Origin: Chloroflexota bacterium
Lineage (GTDB): Bacteria; Chloroflexota; Anaerolineae; Promineifilales; Promineifilaceae
Assembly (NCBI GenBank): GCA_008501785.1
Contig: QQUD01000785.1
Span: forward strand, 1 to 20,916
Direction of reading: 5' to 3'
DNA: 20,916 nucleotides
Below, in pieces: positions 8,922 through 15,498 of the stretch (positions within the stretch are counted from its first letter, which is position 1; every line of letters starts with the position of its first letter). A model generated the notes under the pieces. That model searched no databases. It was not told the origin of the DNA and saw only the letters and a program-made list of their open reading frames with translations. Position numbers and translations under genes: made by a program.

Positions 8922-9713
8922 ATGATCGAAAAGGTAAAAAAAGGGATTCGCTATTTTGAATTTGAGGGGTTGGGGAAATACGGCCGTATTCAACACGCCA
9001 TCTTCTCCCGGCAAGGCGGCGTCAGCCCTGCGCCGTATAATGCACTGAATATGAGTGTTTCTGTGCCAGATGATGCTGCCAATGTGTATGCCAACCGGGC
9101 AAGGGCGTATGGGCTGTTTGGTCGCACCAATGAGACGGTGGTGCATGCACATTTGGTGCACGAAGCTGATGTGGTAGCTGTTACCCATCAAAATTATGGC
9201 CAGCATATGTCACGGGTCGATGGCCTCATCACAAACGAACCGGGCGTTGGTTTAACGATGAATTATGCAGATTGTGCGCCGATTTTTTTGTATGATCCGG
9301 TGCATCATGCGATTGGGTTGGGCCATGCGGGGTGGCCGGGGTCTGTGAAAGATTTGCCCGGATCGATGGTGCGGGCGATGCAGCAAGCATATGGGTCGGA
9401 GCCTGCTGAGTTGATTGCTGGCATTGGTCCGTGTGTAGGGGTGGAGAAGTATGAAGTGGGGGAAGTGGTGATAACGGCCGTTCACAACGCCTTCTCCAAT
9501 CCAGATGCTTTGCTTGTTCCTTCCCCCAATGGCGGGGAGCGACCCCATTACGATTTAGCTGCTGCTAACCGGCAAAACCTGCTGCGTGCAGGTGTGGTTC
9601 ATATCGAACAGTCTGGATTCTGCACAGCAACGCACACAGACCTCTTCTTCTCGCATCGTGCTGAAAAGGGGCGGACTGGGCGGTTTGGGACGATTTTTAT
9701 TTTGGAGGAATAG
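8922..9713 (+). CDS. pgeF: Peptidoglycan editing factor / YfiH-type purine nucleoside phosphorylase
   Basis: A frame open from 8841 exists, but AAGGA 7 nt before the ATG at 8922 and the lack of family features before it support the shorter 263-residue protein. Family landmarks are present: HAIFSRQGGVS (25-35), VHAHLVH with His80, NYADCAPI with Cys118, GLGHAGW with His135, and GIGPCVG with Cys171. His80, Cys118 and His135 match the metal/active-site trio of the DUF152 (Cu-oxidase_4) family. Members are cytoplasmic; they act on purine nucleosides (phosphorylase/deaminase activity) and in E. coli PgeF prevents mis-incorporation of Ser into peptidoglycan precursors. Old annotations as polyphenol oxidase or laccase are common. 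Two ACGGCCGT copies lie in the gene (8980, 9474). Confidence 0.93.
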   Translation: MIEKVKKGIRYFEFEGLGKYGRIQHAIFSRQGGVSPAPYNALNMSVSVPDDAANVYANRARAYGLFGRTNETVVHAHLVHEADVVAVTHQNYGQHMSRVDGLITNEPGVGLTMNYADCAPIFLYDPVHHAIGLGHAGWPGSVKDLPGSMVRAMQQAYGSEPAELIAGIGPCVGVEKYEVGEVVITAVHNAFSNPDALLVPSPNGGERPHYDLAAANRQNLLRAGVVHIEQSGFCTATHTDLFFSHRAEKGRTGRFGTIFILEE

Positions 9714-9760
9714 CAAGGGGGCAAGAGGCGTGGCGCAAAGAAGAGACACTGCTTGAAGGA

Positions 9761-9781
9761 CTTGCACCTTGCACCTTGTAA
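9761..9781. repeat. Three heptamer tandem repeats between convergent genes
   Basis: CTTGCAC, CTTGCAC and CTTGTAA follow head to tail, with a diverged CTTGAAGGA just before (9752-9760). They occupy the 69-bp spacer between the pgeF stop and the stop of the next minus-strand gene at 9783. No convincing terminator hairpin is seen in this spacer. Confidence 0.65.
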
Positions 9782-9782
9782 C

Positions 9783-10472
9783 TCAAAACGTGTAGAGTTT
9801 GAAATTCCCATTTTTGCCGACTTCGGTGATGACATTGATGTGTTTTAAGGTGTAGGCGGTGCGCTGGGCCATATTGCGGGTGATTTTGGATTTTTCTGCC
9901 AAGTCGCGTGTGGTGAAGGGTTGGGGCAGGTCGTCGGGAAGGATTTTTAGAAAATCGGTTGGTTGTTCAAATCTATGCTCTGTTTTGACTTCCAGCAGCC
10001 GTTTGTCTGCTAGACTCCATCGTTTGCGTCGCCAGCTTCCTTGGCCGTCATCGCGCAAAACTTCTTCTTGGTGAGTGAGCAGCACGGCAATTGTCAGGTT
10101 GGGATGGGTGAGTAAATGTGGGATAGACACAAGTTCACGAAAGATGTCGATGACACGTCCGCGTTTGGGGGATTTGCGGCGGCTGATGGGGGTGGAAACG
10201 GCCGTTTCCCTCACAATCCACTTCACCTCTGGAATCGGATGCACTAGCAATACTTGATGATTCGGCAGCAGTTTCGCCAACTTCCGCTTCATCGCGCCAA
10301 AATTGCGCGTCTGAATCTCAATTAGCAACTGCCCACCAGTAGGTACATCTCGCACAATGTCAATAAAAAAGCCATCAACCTGCACTTCCTGCTGATCGCC
10401 TGGTTGGGCAAGCCACCCCTTCAGTTCTGCGTGCAGCGATCTTTCTGATAATGTCCCAATTTGGTTTGGCAT
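9783..10472 (-). CDS. Unknown protein: nuclease-like N-terminal domain plus winged-helix-like C-terminus
   Basis: The ATG at 10472 has GGAG 6 nt upstream; a longer frame to a TTG at 10508 lacks a ribosome site, so 229 residues is preferred. The N-terminal ~85 residues read ERSLHAELKGWL, then QVDGFFIDIV, then QLLIEIQT, NFGAMKRKLAKLLPNH and VLLVHPIPEVKWI. This order (Glu in a first helix, Asp38, Glu52-x-Gln54, then a basic helix) fits a PD-(D/E)XK-type nuclease core in which the usual ExK is ExQ. A basic middle (SRRKSPKRGR, 97-106) leads to a C-terminal segment, FTTRDLAEKSKITRNMAQRTAYTLKH (186-211). That segment resembles a winged helix with a recognition helix. It stands alone, downstream of icd but separated by a terminator. 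No partner methylase or toxin/antitoxin is adjacent. DNA-related function is an inference. Confidence 0.7.
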   Translation of the reverse strand: MPNQIGTLSERSLHAELKGWLAQPGDQQEVQVDGFFIDIVRDVPTGGQLLIEIQTRNFGAMKRKLAKLLPNHQVLLVHPIPEVKWIVRETAVSTPISRRKSPKRGRVIDIFRELVSIPHLLTHPNLTIAVLLTHQEEVLRDDGQGSWRRKRWSLADKRLLEVKTEHRFEQPTDFLKILPDDLPQPFTTRDLAEKSKITRNMAQRTAYTLKHINVITEVGKNGNFKLYTF

Positions 10473-10531
10473 CCACTGCTCCAAAATAAAAGCCACCAAC
10501 CAGGTCAAAGGTTGATGGCTGCCACGTCACT

Positions 10532-10564
10532 AAAAACCGGGTTTCTTCAAGAAACCCGGTTTTT
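10532..10564 (-). terminator. Strong intrinsic terminator after icd
   Basis: AAAAACCGGGTTTC (10532-10545) and its exact complement (10551-10564) form a 14-bp stem around TTCAA, with five T at the 3' end on either strand. It begins 9 nt beyond the icd stop on the minus strand, so it should end icd transcription before the next minus-strand gene. Confidence 0.85.
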
Positions 10565-10572
10565 CAATAATT

Positions 10573-11811
10573 TTACATGTTATCAACAATCGCCTGACCA
10601 AACGCGGAGCAAGACAATTTGGTGGCACCTTCAATTTGGCGGTGCAGGTCGTAGGTGACTGTTTTGTCCTGAATTGTTTTTGTCATCGCTTTATCAATCA
10701 AGTCAGCCGCTTCATTCCAGCCCATGTGGCGCAGCATCATCACACCACTGAGGATCAGGCTGCTCGGATTGACCTGATCTTTGCCAGCGTATTTGGGTGC
10801 TGTGCCATGAGTGGCCTCAAAGAGGGCGACGCCATCACCAATATTGCCGCCGGGAGCCATGCCCAACCCACCAACTTGTGCGGCAGCGGCGTCGCTCATG
10901 TAATCGCCATTCAAATTGAGCGTGGCAATCACGTCATAATCTTTGGTACGGGTGAGCAACTGTTGCAGCATATTGTCGGCAATCACATCTTTGATGATGA
11001 TTTCTTTGCCAGTGTTCGGGTTTTTCATCACGTGCCACGGGCCACCATCCAGTTCAGTTGCGCCGAACTCGTCACGAGCCAATTCATAACCCCAATCACG
11101 GAACGCGCCTTCTGTAAATTTCATGATGTTGCCTTTGTGAACCAACGATACACTGTCACGGTCGTTGTCAATGGCGTGCTGAATGGCTTGCCGCACCAAT
11201 CGTTTGGTGCCAAATTCGCTGACTGGTTTAATGCCAATCGCTGAACCTGCGCGGACACTTTTGCCGAGTTTTTCATTCATAAAGGCGATAATTGCTTTTG
11301 CACCTTCAGAATTGGCGGTCCATTCCACGCCAGAGTATACATCTTCAGTATTTTCGCGGAAAAGGACGATGTCCATCATCTCTGGTTGGCGCATGGGGCT
11401 TGGGGTACCAGGAACGTAACGAACTGGACGCACACAGGCGTACAAATCGAGTACCTGGCGCAAAGTCACATTCAAGCTCCGGAAACCACCGCCAATTGGG
11501 GTGGTCAACGGGCCTTTAATGCCTACAAGATATTCGCGCATTGCTGCGAATGTTTCTTCGGGCATGTAGTCTCCGTCATAAATAGACGCTGCTTTTTCGC
11601 CAGAATAAATTTCCATCCAGGCAATTTTACGTTTGCCGCCATATGCTTTTTCAACGGCTGCATTCCATACGTTTAGAGACGCAGGTGTGATGTCTACACC
11701 AATACCATCTCCTTCAATAAATGCGACAATTGGGTTATCTGGTACGTTTAAAGTTCCATCTACAAATGTGATTTTTTCGCCATCCGGCACTTGAATATGG
11801 GAATAAGTCAT
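10573..11811 (-). CDS. icd: NADP-dependent isocitrate dehydrogenase
   Basis: The 412-residue protein is close in length and motifs to E. coli Icd (416). It oxidatively decarboxylates isocitrate to 2-oxoglutarate in the TCA cycle, in the cytoplasm. Isocitrate-binding residues are visible: Ser112 and Asn114 in FRSLNVTLR, Arg118, Arg128 and Arg152. Other catalytic/metal positions are Tyr159, Lys226 and Asp303 (NGDYMSD). NADP rather than NAD use is indicated by Lys340-Tyr341 in HGTAPKYAG and by Tyr387/Arg391 in [10 protein letters not shown]. Ser112 is also the residue phosphorylated by AceK in enterics, but no aceK is seen here. AGGAG lies 9 nt before the ATG. A 19-bp direct-repeat array lies 50-100 bp upstream and might regulate it. 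The conserved sequence holds no ACGGCCGT copy. Confidence 0.97.
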   Translation of the reverse strand: MTYSHIQVPDGEKITFVDGTLNVPDNPIVAFIEGDGIGVDITPASLNVWNAAVEKAYGGKRKIAWMEIYSGEKAASIYDGDYMPEETFAAMREYLVGIKGPLTTPIGGGFRSLNVTLRQVLDLYACVRPVRYVPGTPSPMRQPEMMDIVLFRENTEDVYSGVEWTANSEGAKAIIAFMNEKLGKSVRAGSAIGIKPVSEFGTKRLVRQAIQHAIDNDRDSVSLVHKGNIMKFTEGAFRDWGYELARDEFGATELDGGPWHVMKNPNTGKEIIIKDVIADNMLQQLLTRTKDYDVIATLNLNGDYMSDAAAAQVGGLGMAPGGNIGDGVALFEATHGTAPKYAGKDQVNPSSLILSGVMMLRHMGWNEAADLIDKAMTKTIQDKTVTYDLHRQIEGATKLSCSAFGQAIVDNM

Positions 11812-11860
11812 GGTGAGCGTCTCCTAACGTTTGTGATTGAAATATTATTCAAAGATGTTG

Positions 11861-11911
11861 GTTTACTGAGTAAGATTCAGTTTACTGAGTAAGATTCAGT
11901 TTGCTGAGTTA
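11861..11911. repeat. 19-bp direct repeat array (2.7 copies) upstream of icd
   Basis: The unit GTTTACTGAGTAAGATTCA occurs at 11861-11879 and 11880-11898, with a diverged partial third copy to 11911. Each unit also contains an inverted pair, ACTGA and TCAGT, 7 bp apart, so the array reads as alternating half-sites. It begins 50 bp upstream of the icd start, in a 245-bp spacer that holds no gene, so it could be an operator. Confidence 0.8.
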
Positions 11912-12034
11912 TGCATCATTTGCGATAACGGCCGTAACCGTTCAAATAATTTCAGCAAGTCGTGTGGATCATCCAGCGCGATTATACCGTCAACCAGTAA
12001 TGACGGCACATCAAATCACGATGGATTAATAAGA

Positions 12035-12053
12035 ATTCCAAAGAATTTGGAAT
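12035..12053 (-). terminator. Weak hairpin 3' of the zinc-ribbon membrane protein gene
   Basis: ATTCCAAA (12035-12042) and TTTGGAAT (12046-12053) form a perfect 8-bp stem with a GAA loop, 3 nt past the stop. On the minus strand it is followed by a T-rich but interrupted run. The stem is AT-rich, so it is only a possible terminator. Confidence 0.4.
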
Positions 12054-12056
12054 CAA

Positions 12057-13844
12057 TCAACGAAGTAGTTGAATGCGAATTTGGTCATCAAAGCTAGGTG
12101 GCGGTGGCACAATATCATCCACAATTCGTGCATCGACGATGTGTCCCCAGCGATCACTCTTAATCGCGTAATTTTGTGCGCGAACGTAATTATCTGGGAA
12201 TCCATATTCTCGTGCCGCAATTGAATCATGAAAAACGCCAAATAGATTGATGCCGCCCAACTCGTTTCGTTGCGCCCCACGCCATTGAATGCTTGCTAAG
12301 ACGGGTGCTGAAATAGCCAGTGTGTTGGCAACTTCCCAAATGACAACAGACGAGAGTCGGGAAACGGTGGCAAAGACTGGCGTTGGGAGGTGGCGTCGTG
12401 CCTGGGCTGCGGTGTTGTAGGCGACGATTAAGGCTGTCAGGATGGCAATAAAGCCAGCCAGCCCAAAATTGATCATCCAGATTTCAAGATAGGTGCCTCC
12501 AGCAGTGAACCAGGGGCGATTGGAAACGGCCGTGTCTGCCCATTTCTCCAATGGTTTTAAATTTTCTTCAATACGTGTCGCAATGTCCTGACTGGGCGGG
12601 CTTGTTGCAATAGGGCGCAGCCGTATTAACACATCTTGAATGGTTGTGATGGGTACAGGAACTGTGGCGTCATCTGGAATAAGACGCTGCACATCAAGCG
12701 GGATTTCATCAGGAATATAAGGATTGAGCGATGACAAATCTGCAATTTGATTGTCTAAAAAATCACGTAGATCACACGCTGCGGAATTGTTGCCATTGAT
12801 GCAAGCATTATCTTGCTGGCTGCGGAATGCATTGACGCTGGCAACGGCTCTGTCATGCAAATCTTGTTGGCATGTCGAATTGTAATTGGTTTGCAGGGCA
12901 TACAAATCATTAAGAGAGTTTCTAATCAGTAAAGTGTCAGAGCTTACCGAACTTGCAGCTAGTTGGTTTTCTAATTGCACAATAATGCTGGAGATTGGTG
13001 TCAAATTACAAGTTTGTTCAACTTGATTCACGACGTGGATGAGCTGCGTTGTGCTGGCTGCAATTTGAAAGGGTGCAACCGTTGCATTTCCATCTACTGG
13101 AGAGTTGATTAATATGTCATCTACGCGGCGAACGAGCGTTCTTTCTGGTGCAATCTGGCTATCGACAGTATAAGCACCCCAGGGAATAAAAATGGTAATA
13201 AACGCTAAAACAAGACCAATTGCCAGAAAATAAATTAAATAAATCGTAATTGGCAGAGGAATGCTATCCCAAATAGAAAGGTTTTTTGGCAAAAACCGTC
13301 TCTTCTGATCTTGTCGGAATAGATTAATCCATAACTCAACGAGGGTTTTCGGCACGATAAAAAGAAATAGAAATAAGCCAAGCGATAGAAGAATGACCTG
13401 ATATTGAAATGGCACTTCGGCTTCTTGCATTTGAAACCATGAACTTACTAACAATGCCAGGATGACTAATACACCTCCCAGAATAACTGGCTGTCGCAGC
13501 CAATTTGTTTTCAGATTGGCACGTGTGTATGCCCAGTTTTGGTTGTTGGTGCCACATCGCGGACAAATGAGGGTGTCGTGTGGGGGCTGGGGCGGGGGTT
13601 TCTCTTCAGGTGTTTGGTAATGCCTGGCTTGTGCATCAGATTCTGGATTCACATGTTGTTGCAACACGTTATCCGCTGCACGATGGTCAATAATCAGGCG
13701 ACGCCCACGCAAACGGACAAACCGAACGGCACGCCGAAAGGGTGTCATTATTTCTTCTGTTGTGGAGAATAAGTGGCGACAACTGACACATTCAATCTGT
13801 CGAGCGACAGGAGTTTCCGGTAACTGTGGAAATTCTGGTAACAT
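12057..13844 (-). CDS. Unknown zinc-ribbon membrane protein
   Basis: I do not recognise a family for this 595-residue protein. Two CxxC pairs (C19/C22 and C94/C97, the second as LICPRCGTNN) resemble a split zinc ribbon, interrupted by a ~70-residue basic then Pro-rich insert. Hydrophobic segments lie at about 119-136, 149-168, 197-222 and 452-476, and a weaker one at ~497-518. The stretch between the third and fourth segments (about 225-450) is probably outside the membrane. It carries four cysteines (279, 325, 348, 357) and looks mostly helical. The C-terminal part (~480-595) ends in a Pro-rich, acidic segment. Cytoplasmic zinc ribbons on such proteins often mediate protein contacts, but no function can be assigned. 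AGAGGG lies 8 nt before the ATG, supporting the start. One ACGGCCGT copy is at 12526. Confidence 0.75.
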   Translation of the reverse strand: MLPEFPQLPETPVARQIECVSCRHLFSTTEEIMTPFRRAVRFVRLRGRRLIIDHRAADNVLQQHVNPESDAQARHYQTPEEKPPPQPPHDTLICPRCGTNNQNWAYTRANLKTNWLRQPVILGGVLVILALLVSSWFQMQEAEVPFQYQVILLSLGLFLFLFIVPKTLVELWINLFRQDQKRRFLPKNLSIWDSIPLPITIYLIYFLAIGLVLAFITIFIPWGAYTVDSQIAPERTLVRRVDDILINSPVDGNATVAPFQIAASTTQLIHVVNQVEQTCNLTPISSIIVQLENQLAASSVSSDTLLIRNSLNDLYALQTNYNSTCQQDLHDRAVASVNAFRSQQDNACINGNNSAACDLRDFLDNQIADLSSLNPYIPDEIPLDVQRLIPDDATVPVPITTIQDVLIRLRPIATSPPSQDIATRIEENLKPLEKWADTAVSNRPWFTAGGTYLEIWMINFGLAGFIAILTALIVAYNTAAQARRHLPTPVFATVSRLSSVVIWEVANTLAISAPVLASIQWRGAQRNELGGINLFGVFHDSIAAREYGFPDNYVRAQNYAIKSDRWGHIVDARIVDDIVPPPPSFDDQIRIQLLR

Positions 13845-13995
13845 GTAAACATCCCTCTACGCGGCTTCCAATACAAAAAGTGCCGTTTTCCGGCCTGGAA
13901 GCGATGTGTTCAGCAACTATTCGTATACAATGATTTACTACCAATAAGATTTATTAGAAATATGTACCATGCAAAAGGAATTGGCGACCCTTCCT

Positions 13996-14024
13996 TTGCG
14001 CTTAACACACATATAGCATATAAC
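13996..14024 (+). promoter_or_regulatory. Candidate promoter of the trypsin-like protease gene
   Basis: TTGCGC (13996-14001) and TATAAC (14019-14024) are separated by 17 bp. The transcript would begin near 14031 and would carry the heptamer array in its leader before the start codon at 14149. Confidence 0.45.
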
Positions 14025-14074
14025 AAAATTGGGGGAATGTACAAGGGTTAGATACGTAAATGATAGATAGTTTT

Positions 14075-14137
14075 TTGCTATGAGCCGTTAGCCGTTAGCC
14101 AAAAGCTAAAAGCTAATTGCTAAAAGCTCATCGCTAA
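14075..14137. repeat. Degenerate heptamer array, nine units
   Basis: Read in sevens from 14075, nine successive units keep GC at positions 3-4: TTGCTAT, GAGCCGT, TAGCCGT, TAGCCAA, AAGCTAA, AAGCTAA, TTGCTAA, AAGCTCA, TCGCTAA. The array ends inside the AAGGAG ribosome site of the protease gene (14136-14141). The units diverge but the 7-base phase is unbroken for 63 bp. It resembles the short tandemly repeated repetitive (STRR) heptamers of cyanobacteria in kind, not in sequence. Confidence 0.8.
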
Positions 14138-14148
14138 GGAGTAGAATC

Positions 14149-15378
14149 ATGGTCACGTTTAGTAAAGATGCGATGGATCACGCAGACAATGTTTTGCGGC
14201 AGGTGCGTGAAAGCTGGATGCAGCGCACGGGGGTAACGGCCGTTGACCTTGGCTTTAAATGGTCGGAGGGTCAAATGACGGACCAATTGGCGATTCGGGT
14301 CCATGTGAATAAAAAACGGCCGTTACCCGAAATTGAAGAAGAAGAACGGTTCCCCGACGAGGTAGAAGGGGTGCCAGTGGATGTCATCGAAGCTATTTAT
14401 GGTATTCAAGCAGTGCCGAACCCGGATACGCAGCTCGAGTTTGCCGTAGACGGCCGTCACCGTCGCTTTGACGACATCCCACTTGGCGTGAGTATTGGAT
14501 CACCAAACACAACCGCTGGTACACTCGGTGCCAAAGTGTTTGACGAAGAAACTGGGCAAGAAATGATTTTAAGCAACTGGCACATTCTGGCCGGAACCTT
14601 GCCAGTTGTCAGTGGTTTGCCAATCTGGCAGCCAGGGTCTGCGGATGGTGGGCGCAATGATAACAACATTTTTGCCGAATTATCACGCTTTATCCTGGGG
14701 CCGTATGATGCGGCTGTGGCCAGGATAACCGGTTCACGATCTGTAAAAACAGAAACCCTGGAGGGTACACCAATTGAAGATGTGACATCACCTCAACTGG
14801 GAATGCGCGTGTGGAAAAGTGGCCGGACGACAGGACTGACGCAGGGGTTCATCGATGGCATAAACATGACCATTTCAATGAATTACGGTGCCGCTGGTGT
14901 GAGAACGTTACGCGATGTGCTGCGTATCATTCCGATTCCTGGCAGCCCCCCCACCGAAATAAGCATGGGTGGTGATTCTGGTTCTGTTTGGGTTGACGAA
15001 GTAACTGGGAAAGCAATCGGGCTGCATTTTGGCGGTGAGGTTGGTAATGCTCCCGAACATGCATTGGCAAATGATATTGTGCCTGTGATCAATTGGCTTA
15101 GGGTTCAATTTCCAGCCCAACGTGAACCCGATCCAGACCCAACACCTGGTCCAATTCCCGGTCCCGACCCCGATCCCGATCCAGACCCAGACCCAACACC
15201 TGGTCCAATTCCCGGTCCCGACCCCGATCCCGATCCAGACCCAGGCCCAATACCTGGTCCAATTCCCGGTCCCGACCCCGATCCCGATCCAGGTCCTGGT
15301 CCTGTTGATCCAGTTGAACCGCCACAGCTTTCTGTTTGGCAGCGCTTTATGCGATGGCTGTCAAAGCTGTTTAGTTAA
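14149..15378 (+). CDS. Trypsin-like serine protease with Pro/Asp repeat tail
   Basis: The 409-residue protein has a chymotrypsin-fold protease domain (about 105-320). A likely catalytic triad is His145 (LSNWHIL), Asp187 (PYDAAVARI) and Ser277 (GGDSGS). The N-terminal ~100 residues (including DQLAIRVHVNKKRP) precede the fold, as in NAL1-like/trypsin_2-type proteins. No signal peptide is seen, so it may be cytoplasmic or exported by another route. Residues ~326-391 are a linker of PGPIPGPDPDPDP repeats encoded by 54-bp units. The last 15 residues (SVWQRFMRWLSKLFS) form a cationic amphipathic helix that could bind membrane or a partner. AAGGAG lies 7 nt before the ATG. Three ACGGCCGT copies fall in the N-terminal third. 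Substrate unknown. Confidence 0.85.
   Translation: MVTFSKDAMDHADNVLRQVRESWMQRTGVTAVDLGFKWSEGQMTDQLAIRVHVNKKRPLPEIEEEERFPDEVEGVPVDVIEAIYGIQAVPNPDTQLEFAVDGRHRRFDDIPLGVSIGSPNTTAGTLGAKVFDEETGQEMILSNWHILAGTLPVVSGLPIWQPGSADGGRNDNNIFAELSRFILGPYDAAVARITGSRSVKTETLEGTPIEDVTSPQLGMRVWKSGRTTGLTQGFIDGINMTISMNYGAAGVRTLRDVLRIIPIPGSPPTEISMGGDSGSVWVDEVTGKAIGLHFGGEVGNAPEHALANDIVPVINWLRVQFPAQREPDPDPTPGPIPGPDPDPDPDPDPTPGPIPGPDPDPDPDPGPIPGPIPGPDPDPDPGPGPVDPVEPPQLSVWQRFMRWLSKLFS
15139..15300 (+). repeat. Three 54-bp tandem repeats inside the protease gene
   Basis: Units start at 15139, 15193 and 15247. Copies 1 and 2 are almost identical at the DNA level; copy 3 differs at its start and end. Each encodes 18 residues built from PGPIPGP and DPDPDP blocks. 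Because 54 is divisible by three, unit gain or loss changes linker length without breaking the frame. Near-identity suggests recent or ongoing slippage or gene conversion. Confidence 0.9.
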
Positions 15379-15421
15379 CAGCAGATTTTGTGAGTGTGTC
15401 ACACCACCATACATGCAAACC

Positions 15422-15483
15422 ATCTTCCCGGAAATTTTATAATAATTCAGGTTTCTCATAAACAATTTCCGGGAAGATTTTTT
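15422..15483 (+). terminator. Terminator with 15-bp perfect stem and 27-nt loop
   Basis: ATCTTCCCGGAAATT (15422-15436) pairs perfectly with 15464-15478, followed by six T (15478-15483). It lies 44 bp past the protease stop and ends only 5 bp before the ribosome site of the next gene. The long loop is unusual and contains a TATAAT. Confidence 0.75.
15438..15443 (+). promoter_or_regulatory. Possible -10 box inside the terminator loop
   Basis: A perfect TATAAT lies in the loop of the terminator. Transcription beginning near 15450 would include only the right arm, so the new transcript could not form the terminator. No convincing -35 hexamer is found, so the promoter call is tentative. Confidence 0.3.
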
Positions 15484-15498
15484 ATACAGGAGTAGTGA

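Larger units (their letters stand above)
13845..14148. other. 304-bp divergent intergenic region
   Basis: No gene is visible. The region must hold the promoters of the zinc-ribbon protein (minus) and the protease (plus). A plausible plus-strand promoter (13996-14024) and a heptamer array (14075-14137) are listed separately. I found no convincing minus-strand promoter. Confidence 0.6.

Noticed and set aside
8922..9713. Laccase / polyphenol oxidase annotation
   Set aside because: The motifs are those of the PgeF/YfiH family, for which the laccase label is a legacy name.
10473..10508. TTG start for the nuclease-like gene
   Set aside because: There is no ribosome site before it, whereas GGAG precedes the internal ATG at 10472.
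11861..11911. Replication-origin iterons near dnaB
   Set aside because: There are fewer than three units, no DnaA boxes, and dnaB is over 7 kb away; a regulatory array for icd is simpler.
14075..14137. CRISPR array
   Set aside because: Units are 7 bp with no spacers and no cas genes are present.
15122..15442. Alternate-frame open reading frame over the 54-bp repeats
   Set aside because: It is a by-product of the repeated, T-poor composition of the protease linker and lacks a ribosome site or family features.
15422..15478. Inverted repeats as ends of a small transposable element
   Set aside because: The arms are only 27 bp apart, there are no target duplications, and a T-run follows, which fits a terminator.
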